From NCBI GenBank assembly GCA_938010425.1, contig CALLUO010000048.1, positions 1-51,404 of the forward strand: a stretch of DNA of 51,404 nucleotides. Direction: 5' to 3'. The position numbers and the translations under genes are program-made. The notes beneath the pieces were generated by a model. That model made no database searches. It was not told the origin of the DNA and worked only from the letters and a program-made list of their open reading frames with translations. Shown here piece after piece: positions 19,452 to 26,586 of this stretch. This DNA is from an uncultured Elioraea sp. (lineage in GTDB: Bacteria > Pseudomonadota > Alphaproteobacteria > Acetobacterales > Acetobacteraceae). The stretch's first letter is position 1. Each line of letters opens with the position of its first letter.

Positions 19452-19478
19452 GCCCGCTCTGGCAACACCGGGGCGGGC
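19452..19478 (+). terminator. Intercistronic stem-loop between dctP and dctQ
   Basis: GCCCGCTCTGG (19452-19462) pairs with CCGGGGCGGGC (19468-19478), 11 bp with two G-U pairs and a CAACA loop, followed by ATTTTG. It is a plausible partial terminator or 3' stabiliser, letting the binding protein be made in excess over the membrane subunits, as is common in such operons. Confidence 0.55.
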
Positions 19479-19509
19479 ATTTTGCGTGAAAAGGGGGGTT
19501 GCGCCCACT

Positions 19510-20124
19510 ATGCAGCGCGTCCTGCTCGCCATCGATCGCCTCAGCGCATTCGCCGGCAAGGTCGGCGGCTGGGCCATTGTCGCGCTGACCTTCGCCATCT
19601 GCTACGAAGTCTTCGCTCGCTACCTGTTCCGCGCTCCGACAACCTGGGCCTACGACGTCTCGTATATGCTGTACGGGGCTCTGTTTATGCTTGCTGGCGC
19701 CTACACGCTCAGCCGCAACGGACATGTGCGGGCAGACTTCCTCTACCGCAGCCTAAGCCCCCGCCGGCAGGCCATGCTCGACCTGCCGCTCTACGTCCTG
19801 TTCTTTGTCCCAGGCATGCTCGCGCTAATTTGGTTCGGCTGGGCGTTCTTCGAACTCTCCTACCTGCAGAACGAACGCTCCTCCGTCAGCCCAACCGGCC
19901 CGCTAATCTGGCCCTACAAGTTTCTGATCCCCTTCTGCGGTGCGCTGATGCTGATCCAGGGGCTGGCGGAAATGATCCGTTGCGTGATCGCGATCCGCAC
20001 CGGAGCGTGGCCGGAAAAACTTGCGGACGTGGAAGAGACCGAAACCAAGGCGCTGGCACTAGCCGAGGCCCAGCGCGCGGCAGCTGCGGCCCAGGCGAAG
20101 GGGCTCGGTGAGGCAGGGCGATGA
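19510..20124 (+). CDS. dctQ: TRAP transporter small permease DctQ
   Basis: 204-residue four-helix membrane subunit. Helices are seen at AGKVGGWAIVALTFAICYEV, SYMLYGALFMLAGAYTL, LPLYVLFFVPGMLALIW and the C-terminal FLIPFCGALMLIQGLAEM. It has the family's RYLFRAPTTWAYDVS and NGHVRADFLYRSLS segments. The alanine/glutamate-rich tail is probably cytoplasmic. The frame opens at 19384, inside dctP, but the family start is the ATG at 19510. It overlaps dctM by ATGA. Confidence 0.92.
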   Translation: MQRVLLAIDRLSAFAGKVGGWAIVALTFAICYEVFARYLFRAPTTWAYDVSYMLYGALFMLAGAYTLSRNGHVRADFLYRSLSPRRQAMLDLPLYVLFFVPGMLALIWFGWAFFELSYLQNERSSVSPTGPLIWPYKFLIPFCGALMLIQGLAEMIRCVIAIRTGAWPEKLADVEETETKALALAEAQRAAAAAQAKGLGEAGR

Positions 20125-21539
20125 GCGATCCCGTCCTCGGCATGATTATGCTGGGCAGCTTCATCCTGGTCGTGCTGTTCGGCTTCCCCGTCGCCTTCAC
20201 CCTCATGGCGATGGGCATCGGCTTCGGCTACGTCAGCCTTGGCGATCGCGTGTTCGACCTGCTCGTCCAGCGCACCTATTCGGTGATGGCGAACGACGTC
20301 CTGATCAGCGTGCCGCTCTTCATCTTCATGGGCTACATCATCGAGCGGGCAAACATTCTCGATCGCCTGTTCCACGCGCTGCAGCTCGCCTCGCGGGCTT
20401 TACCCGGGGCACTGGCCATCGCCACCCTGGTCACCTGCGCGATGTTTGCCACCGCAACCGGCATTGTCGGCGCGGTGGTGACGCTGATGGGCTTGCTTGC
20501 CTATCCCGCTATGTTACGGGCTGGATACGACACGCGGCTCGCCTCCGGCATCACCTGCGCCGGCGGCTGTCTCGGCATTCTCATTCCTCCGTCGATCATG
20601 TTTATCCTTTATGGGGCAACGGCGGGCGTCTCTATAGCGCGCCTCTATGCGGCGGCCTTCCTGCCTGGCCTGCTCTTGGCGGGCCTGTACATCCTCTACG
20701 TCCTCGGTCTTGCCGTGCTGCGCCCCTCGCTTGCGCCCCGACTGCCAGCGCACATGGCAGCAGGGTCAATGGGAGAGGTGATCGTCGCGCTGCTCACCTC
20801 GTTCGTTCCCCTCGCTGTGCTGATCGCCGCCGTGCTCGGCGCCATCCTGTTCGGGTTGGCAACGCCATCGGAGGCAGCAGCGATGGGCAGTCTTGGCTCT
20901 CTCCTGCTCGCCGCAGCATACCGGGGCTTGTCGTGGGAGAGGCTGAAGGAGAGCGTGTTCCTCACCGCCCGCACCTCCGCCATGGTGTGTTGGCTGTTTG
21001 TCGGCGCCTATGTCTTCACCAGCGTCTTCGGCTGGCTCGGCGGCCACCACGTGGTCGAGACCTTCATCGTCGACTATCTCGATTTGTCTGACGTCGGCTT
21101 CCTGATCCTGACCCAGCTCATCATCTTCCTCCTCGGCTGGCCACTTGAGTGGTCGGAAATCGTGCTGATTTTTGTGCCGATCTTCCTTCCCCTCCTCGAA
21201 ACGTTCGGCGTCGATCCGATCTTCTTCGGCGTGCTCGTCGGGCTCAACCTGCAGACCTCATTCATGACACCTCCCGTGGCGATGGCGGCCTATTACCTGA
21301 AGGGCGTCGCTCCGCCCTCTGTACGCATCGAGGAGATTTTTGCCGGTTGCATGCCTTTCGTCGCGATTGTCGTCCTCTGTATGGTGGTGATGTACCTGTT
21401 CCCCGAAGTAGCCCTGTGGTTGCCCGAGACTCTCTACGCCACGCCGCCCCTGCCCCAGGGCGAAGATCCGATGTCGATCCCGGAAGGTGGGTTCCGCGCG
21501 CTCGACGACCTCGTGCCACAACTGCCGCCGCTCGACTGA
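20121..21539 (+). CDS. dctM: TRAP transporter large permease DctM
   Basis: 472-residue transport subunit driven by a cation gradient. Many helices, with family motifs LFGFPVAFTLMAMGIGFG, VPLFIFMGYIIERANI, TAT-GIVGA (CAMFATATGIVGAVVTLMG), GGCLGILIPPSIMFILYG, FGLATPSEAAAMG and MTPPVAMAAYYLKG. The C-terminal 45 residues are Pro-rich and longer than usual. The start overlaps dctQ as ATGA. Together with dctP and dctQ the transporter is complete. Confidence 0.95.
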   Translation: MSDPVLGMIMLGSFILVVLFGFPVAFTLMAMGIGFGYVSLGDRVFDLLVQRTYSVMANDVLISVPLFIFMGYIIERANILDRLFHALQLASRALPGALAIATLVTCAMFATATGIVGAVVTLMGLLAYPAMLRAGYDTRLASGITCAGGCLGILIPPSIMFILYGATAGVSIARLYAAAFLPGLLLAGLYILYVLGLAVLRPSLAPRLPAHMAAGSMGEVIVALLTSFVPLAVLIAAVLGAILFGLATPSEAAAMGSLGSLLLAAAYRGLSWERLKESVFLTARTSAMVCWLFVGAYVFTSVFGWLGGHHVVETFIVDYLDLSDVGFLILTQLIIFLLGWPLEWSEIVLIFVPIFLPLLETFGVDPIFFGVLVGLNLQTSFMTPPVAMAAYYLKGVAPPSVRIEEIFAGCMPFVAIVVLCMVVMYLFPEVALWLPETLYATPPLPQGEDPMSIPEGGFRALDDLVPQLPPLD

Positions 21540-21548
21540 CGCGCTGCC

Positions 21549-22286
21549 GTGCCGAGACTTTCCGCCGCAGCGGTTCGCGCAGCCGCAGAGCTTGTGCTAG
21601 AAGCGGTGCAGACCGGTGGCACTTTGCCACCCTTTCCCTCTGCGTGTGCGCCGAAGACAGTCGCGCAGGGACGACGGATTGCCGCCGTCGTGATCGAGGA
21701 ACTTGGGGTTCCGATCGTCGGTTTGCGTTTTGCGCCAGTCCCGCAAGTGGGTGGACACGCCGTCGGGCCAGTGTTGGCACCGCGCCTTCTGCCAAGCCCC
21801 ATCGCGGTGCCGCTGGGAGGACGCCGCACCATCACCCTTGCTCTCGTCGCCCAGCTCGGTGGGTCGTTGCCTGCTCGCAACAAACCGTACACCCGCCGTT
21901 TCGTCCTCGGGCGCCTCGCATCTCTGCACGTGGGGCTTGATCTCGGCGACACGCGGTTCACGACAGGGCCGCCGGATCTGCCGTCGTATCTCGCCGATCT
22001 TGCCGGGCTTGGCCTGGTCGTGTTTGGCAAACCGGCGCGGGCCGGATGGGGCGAAGCGATTTCGTCACCGCTTGGTGCCATCATTCGGGGAGAAGACAGG
22101 GAGCTGTGGCGGGGCGAGATTGAGGCCGAGCCGGCGCTGCTCAAGCTTGCCGATGAGGCACGACAGGCCGGCGGCCTGCCCGCGGGCGCGGTCATGGTCA
22201 TTGCCGGACTTTCGCCGCCGCTGCCCGACGAGGCGATCGAGGCTCGGATCCGCCGCTTGGGGTCGGTGCAGCGCAACCTCGCGTGA
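21549..22286 (+). CDS. 2-keto-4-pentenoate hydratase-like (MhpD/FAH-related) protein
   Basis: 245 residues from a GTG 9 nt after dctM, so it is probably in the TRAP operon. Similarity to the MhpD group is weak but in order: a helical start LSAAAVRAAAELVLEA, APKTVAQGRRIAAVV (compare the AYxIQ region), VPIVGLRFAP in place of the usual GxKIG, LASLHVGLDLGDTRF, and a C-terminus AGAVMVIAGLSPPLP...IRRLGSVQRNLA, close to the family's end. Metal-binding acids are not obvious, so activity is doubtful. If it is an enzyme, it may act on the acid the transporter brings in. It converges with the next gene (4-nt gap). Confidence 0.5.
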   Translation: MPRLSAAAVRAAAELVLEAVQTGGTLPPFPSACAPKTVAQGRRIAAVVIEELGVPIVGLRFAPVPQVGGHAVGPVLAPRLLPSPIAVPLGGRRTITLALVAQLGGSLPARNKPYTRRFVLGRLASLHVGLDLGDTRFTTGPPDLPSYLADLAGLGLVVFGKPARAGWGEAISSPLGAIIRGEDRELWRGEIEAEPALLKLADEARQAGGLPAGAVMVIAGLSPPLPDEAIEARIRRLGSVQRNLA

Positions 22287-22290
22287 GGCC

Positions 22291-22683
22291 TCAGGCCGGA
22301 CCGGGGGCGTCGCGCAGCATCCTCGACAGCCAGAGCAGAGCGGCAACGCCCCACAACAGCAGAGCGATGCCGGCTGCGCGGTCGGCGTGCCAGAGATAGC
22401 GGTCGCGCAGCACGCCGCCCAAGAGCGCCTGGGCGCGCTCGCGCGAGAGGGGAAGGGATCGCCCAACCACCGACCAAAGTTCCGTCCGCCGCACGTCGTA
22501 GCGGGGTGCGCGGTAACCGAGATAGAGCAACACCACCAGCACAAACGTGGTCAGCACGGCGCCGACACGAAACGCAAGCACCATGTCGAAGGAAAGCGCG
22601 AGCATGGTCGTGCCAATCCCAAGCCCGGCGAAGCCGCAGGCGCGCCGGATTGTCTGGTCAGCCACCGCTCGGATGCGCTCCAT
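22291..22683 (-). CDS. Small membrane protein downstream of the symporter operon
   Basis: 130 residues. Two hydrophobic segments near residues 22-58 (TMLALSFDMVLAFRVGAVLTT, FVLVVLLYLGY) and one near residues 107-122 (AAGIALLLWGVAALLWL). Between them lies a basic stretch with RAPRYDVRRTELW and LRDRYLWHADRAA. I recognise no family. It is the last of five minus-strand genes starting at DUF4212, 35 nt after the previous one. The homologous start is ATG 22683; the frame runs further upstream only as a shadow of its neighbours. Confidence 0.7.
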   Translation of the reverse strand: MERIRAVADQTIRRACGFAGLGIGTTMLALSFDMVLAFRVGAVLTTFVLVVLLYLGYRAPRYDVRRTELWSVVGRSLPLSRERAQALLGGVLRDRYLWHADRAAGIALLLWGVAALLWLSRMLRDAPGPA

Positions 22684-22718
22684 GCTCTTTCCCACCCGGG
22701 ACGGTGCGGAGTGTGCGC

Positions 22719-23045
22719 TCAAGCGAAGCCGATCGCCAATCCCGCGACCGTGACCAGGACGGCGGAGACGAGCCAAATCGTCATCGACGCCACGGTCGTC
22801 TCGCGAGTGCCGCTCAGCCGCTCGTACAGTGCAGCCGGAACGCCAGACAGCATCAGCGTGACCGTCGCGATCACAAGTGACGAGGCGTAGATCAGAACGG
22901 ACAGATAGTAGCCAAAAATCTCCGGCCACCACAGCGGCGCTGCAGCCAACACCATGCGAAACAGCAGCGACCCTCCGATCATATGCAAGAGGGAGCCGCC
23001 GAGGCAGACACCCATGGTTAGCACAAACAGGCCCTGCGGCGTCAT
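22719..23045 (-). CDS. Small three-helix membrane protein of the symporter operon
   Basis: 108 residues. Hydrophobic segments at about 5-30 (GLFVLTMGVCLGGSLLHMIG), 40-65 (PEIFGYYLSVLIYASSLVIA) and 88-107 (MTIWLVSAVLVTVAGLAIGF). No family recognised. It starts 5 nt after the upstream gene's stop, so translational coupling is likely. It may be an accessory subunit of the transporter. Confidence 0.7.
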   Translation of the reverse strand: MTPQGLFVLTMGVCLGGSLLHMIGGSLLFRMVLAAAPLWWPEIFGYYLSVLIYASSLVIATVTLMLSGVPAALYERLSGTRETTVASMTIWLVSAVLVTVAGLAIGFA

Positions 23046-23050
23046 CGTGC

Positions 23051-23374
23051 CTAGCCCCCCTGCAGTTCGGAAAGTCGCGGAGCAAGGCCAGCGGCGAACA
23101 TCGCGGCCGCAATCACGAAACGGAGCAGGAAAGCCCACAAGGCGCCGAGAAGAGGCAGGAACACCGGTGTCACATAGGCGGGGGTGATGCCGCGCACCAG
23201 CCGGAGCCAGACGTCAGTGAGGAAGCGGAAGCCCCGCCAGATGTAGTTCGGATGGTCGGGCGGGAAAAAAGCCTGCAAGGCAAAGCGGCCCAGGCACGTC
23301 CAGGCGAGCACGGCGAAGCCGTACACTACGACCCAAAAGGGAAGGAACGACCAGATGAAGTGCGTTTGAGCCAT
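23051..23374 (-). CDS. Small membrane protein, possibly YggT-like
   Basis: 107 residues with two hydrophobic regions, SFLPFWVVVYGFAVLAWTCL and PLLGALWAFLLRFVIAAAMF. The middle part RFLTDVWLRLVRGITPAYVT resembles the loop before the second helix pair of YggT-family proteins; this is a weak, by-eye likeness. It follows the symporter after a 67-nt gap that holds a hairpin. Confidence 0.65.
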   Translation of the reverse strand: MAQTHFIWSFLPFWVVVYGFAVLAWTCLGRFALQAFFPPDHPNYIWRGFRFLTDVWLRLVRGITPAYVTPVFLPLLGALWAFLLRFVIAAAMFAAGLAPRLSELQGG

Positions 23375-23390
23375 GCCAAGAGAAAGAGAG

Positions 23391-23416
23391 GGGCGAGACG
23401 GTTGCCCGCCTCGCCC
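23391..23416 (-). terminator. Stem-loop after the symporter gene
   Basis: GGGCGAGACGG (23391-23401) pairs with CCGCCTCGCCC (23406-23416) apart from one A-C mismatch, with a TTGC loop. It lies 25 nt past the symporter stop and no U-run follows, so it is more likely an mRNA-stabilising or partial termination element within the operon than a full terminator. Confidence 0.45.
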
Positions 23417-23441
23417 TGCCCTGTGCCAGGAGCGAGCCCTC

Positions 23442-25466
23442 TCACTCGACGGCTTGTTCCTTGTCGAGCAGTTTGACGCCGCCCTTGGGAATGCGGATTG
23501 ATTCGACGAAGTCCTGCATCGCTTTCGAGGGAGCGGGCGTGATCTGGCTCACCAGGTAGGTCACAAGGAAGGCCAGGGGCACGCCGAAAATCCCGCCCGC
23601 GATGTTGTTGATGCCCCAGAGCTGCACCACCACGCGGTTGCGCAGCACAACGCTGTTGGCCCAGAAGAGGAAGCCGTGCAACGGCCCGTCGCTGATCGCT
23701 ACCGGGTTGTTGAGCAAGGCTTGGATGGGTGCTTTGACTTCGGCGGAAATGGTGGCGATGCCGACGAACTGCCGGTAGGCGGCGATGATCGCCTCCTTCG
23801 ATCCAACGAGCTCGATCAGGCTGAGCCCATAGAATTCTGACCAAATTAAGTACCCGAAGGTGACGACATACCCGACCAGCATGCCGAGGATTGCTCCGGC
23901 GTTGGTCGTGCGCTTGTACCAAACACCCATCACCAACGCAGCGAACAAACCGGCGGCGGCGATGGAGAAGGCCCAGGCGACCAGGAACAGGATGTCGGCG
24001 CCAAGGTGCCCTGCTGTGTAGGCCGCGACCACCGCCACCGAGATCAGAAGCACCCGTGCGACGATCAAGCGACGCTTGGTCGGCGCATGCCGGTCAATCA
24101 TCCGGTAGTAAATGTCGTGGCTAAGCGCATTAGCCAGAGCAAGCAGAAGCCCGTCGGCGGTGGAGAGTGCTGCGGCCAAACCGCCCGCAGCAACCAGCCC
24201 TGCGATTACATAGGGCAGGCCAGCAATCTCCGGTGTAGCGAGAACGACGACATCTGGATGAATGCGGAATTCGTTCCACTGCAGGATGCCGTCGCGATTG
24301 ACGTCGACAATGTTCACCCAGTTCACACCGTAGGGCGACATGAGCTGCCAGTTCTTCAGCCACTGCGGCAGCTGGTCGATGCGCTGGCCGATGACGTTCG
24401 AATAAATCTCGAGCTTGGCAAAGGCTGCATAAGCAGGGGCGGTGAAATACAGCAAGAAGATGAAAAACAGCGACCAGGCCACGCTCTGGCGGGCTTCACG
24501 CACGGACGGCGTGGTGAAATAGCGCATCAGGATGTGCGGCAAGGAGGCGGTTCCGACCATCAGGCAGAAGATGAGGGCGAAGAAATTGATCGCCCGGTTC
24601 AGATCGAACTGGCCCTGCAGGTTGACAAAGGGCGCGGTGTGGAAGGCGACCACACCCGGCGGCGGAACCATGCCCGCAGCCCGGAACGACGCCTCAAGCG
24701 CTTCGATCTTCTCAAGGGCCGTGCCGTACATGATCTGGGGAATGGGCACGCCGGTCACCTTTGTCGACATCAGGATGGCCGGGATCAGGTAAGCGATGAT
24801 GAGGACGATATACTGGGCCACCTGGGTCCAGGTGACCGCGCGCATGCCGCCCATCATCGAACAGACGAGGATACCGGCGAGCCCCACGAACACCGCCACC
24901 GTAAAGGAGACGTCGAGAAAGCGTTGGGTGATGATGCCCACCCCGACGATCTGCGCCACCACGTAGACGAATGAGGCTGTGATCAAGATCAGCACGCCAA
25001 TGAGGCGTGCGAAGTTGCCGCCGTAGCGCACACCGAGGAAATCGGGCACAGTGTATTGACCGAACTTGCGCAAGAACGGCGCGATCAGCACCGCGACGAG
25101 CATATAGCCGCCAGTCCAGCCGAGGATGAACGCAAGCCCGCCATAGCCGAGCGCGTAGAGGCTTCCCGCCATGCCGATGAAGGAGGCGGCCGACATCCAG
25201 TCCGACCCCGTCGCCATGCCGTTGTAAATGGCGGGCACACGCCGGCCGGCGACATAGTACTCGCTCACCTGCATCGTGCGGCTGAGAATGCCGATATAGG
25301 CGTAGACGCCGATGGTCAGGGCGACGAACAGGTAGCCGATGATGCGATCGGGCACGCCGATTTGCTCAAGGCCGGCGAGGATAAGCACGAGAACGGCGAA
25401 CCCGCCGACATAGCCGCCATAAATTTTATTCAGTTGGCGAAGGAAGGCGTCCTGCTGCCGGGCCAT
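23442..25466 (-). CDS. Sodium:solute symporter, VC_2705/acetate-permease type
   Basis: 674-residue SSSF-family permease with about 13 helices. Seen are FLRQLNKIYGGYVGGFAVLV, YVAGRRVPAIYNGMATGSDW, SAASFIGMAGSLYALGYGGL, VPDFLGVRYGG, SMMGGMRAVTWTQVAQYIVL, ASLPHILMRYFTTPSVREAR and AGLVAAGGLAAALSTADGLL. A long insert near residues 345-400 contains DVNRDGILQWNEF, which reads like an EF-hand calcium loop (D-x-N-x-D-x-x-x). Members paired with DUF4212 are thought to import small carboxylates such as acetate or lactate; the substrate is not proven here. It follows DUF4212 by 9 nt. Confidence 0.92.
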   Translation of the reverse strand: MARQQDAFLRQLNKIYGGYVGGFAVLVLILAGLEQIGVPDRIIGYLFVALTIGVYAYIGILSRTMQVSEYYVAGRRVPAIYNGMATGSDWMSAASFIGMAGSLYALGYGGLAFILGWTGGYMLVAVLIAPFLRKFGQYTVPDFLGVRYGGNFARLIGVLILITASFVYVVAQIVGVGIITQRFLDVSFTVAVFVGLAGILVCSMMGGMRAVTWTQVAQYIVLIIAYLIPAILMSTKVTGVPIPQIMYGTALEKIEALEASFRAAGMVPPPGVVAFHTAPFVNLQGQFDLNRAINFFALIFCLMVGTASLPHILMRYFTTPSVREARQSVAWSLFFIFLLYFTAPAYAAFAKLEIYSNVIGQRIDQLPQWLKNWQLMSPYGVNWVNIVDVNRDGILQWNEFRIHPDVVVLATPEIAGLPYVIAGLVAAGGLAAALSTADGLLLALANALSHDIYYRMIDRHAPTKRRLIVARVLLISVAVVAAYTAGHLGADILFLVAWAFSIAAAGLFAALVMGVWYKRTTNAGAILGMLVGYVVTFGYLIWSEFYGLSLIELVGSKEAIIAAYRQFVGIATISAEVKAPIQALLNNPVAISDGPLHGFLFWANSVVLRNRVVVQLWGINNIAGGIFGVPLAFLVTYLVSQITPAPSKAMQDFVESIRIPKGGVKLLDKEQAVE

Positions 25467-25475
25467 GGTGTTTTC

Positions 25476-25799
25476 TCACTCCTCAGCGACGTCGAACTCT
25501 TCATCGATCGCGCTCTGAGCGCGGGCGAACCAGAACAGGGCGACCACGAAGATGATCAGGCTGCCCTGGGCCGCCATGTAGAAGCCCAGCGGAAAGCCCA
25601 GGATGTGGATCGCGTTCAACGATGGTGCGAAAAAGTGAACGAGAAAGCTCGCGAAGAACCAAATGCTGAGGGTAATCCACATGAGGCGCACCGTCTTGCC
25701 CCAGTAGGCCTCCGCCTTCCGCGGCTCGATTTCCACTGGCGGTGGCGCTGTGGTGGGTGGTGCTTCATCAGGAACCAAAGCCATGCGTTTTCTCCCCAT
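25476..25799 (-). CDS. DUF4212 membrane subunit of the symporter
   Basis: 107 residues with two helices, LMWITLSIWFFASFLVHFFA and YMAAQGSLIIFVVALFWFARA, matching the DUF4212 (putative solute:sodium symporter small subunit) pattern, including KAYWxK-like AEAYWGKTVRL and the FPLGFYMAAQGS segment. The N-terminus is Pro-rich and the C-terminus acidic (DEEFDVAEE). First gene of the five-gene minus operon. The family regularly precedes VC_2705-type symporters. Confidence 0.92.
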   Translation of the reverse strand: MGRKRMALVPDEAPPTTAPPPVEIEPRKAEAYWGKTVRLMWITLSIWFFASFLVHFFAPSLNAIHILGFPLGFYMAAQGSLIIFVVALFWFARAQSAIDEEFDVAEE

Positions 25800-25835
25800 G
25801 TCGCGCGTTTCTGTGCGCGTTGCGCGACTCTGTAA

Positions 25836-25916
25836 CCTTCTCCAAACCCCGGAGCCTTCTTCAAACCCCGGCGATGGTAACCACAGACTCTCCTCACAGT
25901 GCTGTTACCACACTGT
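25836..25916. promoter_or_regulatory. Repeat-rich divergent control region of the symporter and DUF294 units
   Basis: Within the 160-nt divergent gap, a 17-bp direct repeat (CCTTCTCCAAACCCCGG at 25836-25852 and CCTTCTTCAAACCCCGG at 25855-25871, one mismatch) is spaced 19 bp start to start, about two helical turns. Next to it are TGGTAAC (25875-25881) with GTTACCA (25904-25910), and ACAGTG (25896-25901) with CACTGT (25911-25916). This density suggests binding sites for one or two dimeric regulators. Confidence 0.55.
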
Positions 25917-25959
25917 TCCATAGTATGCCAAGCCAGGCATGTCGTGTCGAAGGTGAGAC

Positions 25960-26586
25960 GTGACGTTCCTCTCGCGTTTCGGGCAGCTGATGAGGCGGAG
26001 ACGGTCGGCCTCTCCGGCCGATCTTGCCGTTTTTGTCGCGCGCTGGGGCGCCTTCGTGGCGCAGAAAACGGTGCTGGACTATTGCTCTGTAAAGCTTGGT
26101 CTGATGTGGGAGCAGGCCAGACGGGAGCCTGTCTTTGCCGCGGCCTTGCGGGAGTGTCGGTGGCGCGTCTACTTCGCAAGCCAAGGTGATGTGGCGGCTC
26201 TGATCGAGGCGCGCCTGCGCCCCCATGTCCGCGGCGCCGAAGAGCGCCTTGCGGATCGCGTGGCTGCACTGGCAGTGATGGCGCTGGCCTCGACCGACCC
26301 GCCCGACCATCTGCGCGGCGCAGGCGAAACGGCAGCGGCTGGCTATCGTCGCACGTTGGCTCGGCTGCAACTCGCGCCCGAGCACAGTGCGACAACGCTG
26401 CCTTTGCAGGCCGGCCCTGTGCTGCTGGAGACGCTGCCCATTCACCCAGAGCTGCGCCGCGGCGACTCGGTCGCCATTCTCGGGGCGTTGCGCATGCACA
26501 TCGTCTCCGCCGACCAGGAACTTGAGCGACAATTCGATCTCGCCGCGCTCGCCCTGGCCATGGTCGCAGGGGAGGGCCAAGGATGA
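25960..26586 (+). CDS. Conserved-looking hypothetical protein upstream of the DUF294 gene
   Basis: 208 residues from a GTG with GAAGGTGAG just upstream. No signal peptide or membrane span. The helical N-terminal half contains VARWGAFVAQKTVLDYCSVKLGL and REPVFAAALRECRWRVYFASQGDVAALIEARLRP. The second half has IHPELRRGDSVAILGALRMH. I do not recognise a family. It overlaps the DUF294 gene by ATGA and faces the symporter operon, so it is likely part of the same control module. Confidence 0.75.
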   Translation: MTFLSRFGQLMRRRRSASPADLAVFVARWGAFVAQKTVLDYCSVKLGLMWEQARREPVFAAALRECRWRVYFASQGDVAALIEARLRPHVRGAEERLADRVAALAVMALASTDPPDHLRGAGETAAAGYRRTLARLQLAPEHSATTLPLQAGPVLLETLPIHPELRRGDSVAILGALRMHIVSADQELERQFDLAALALAMVAGEGQG

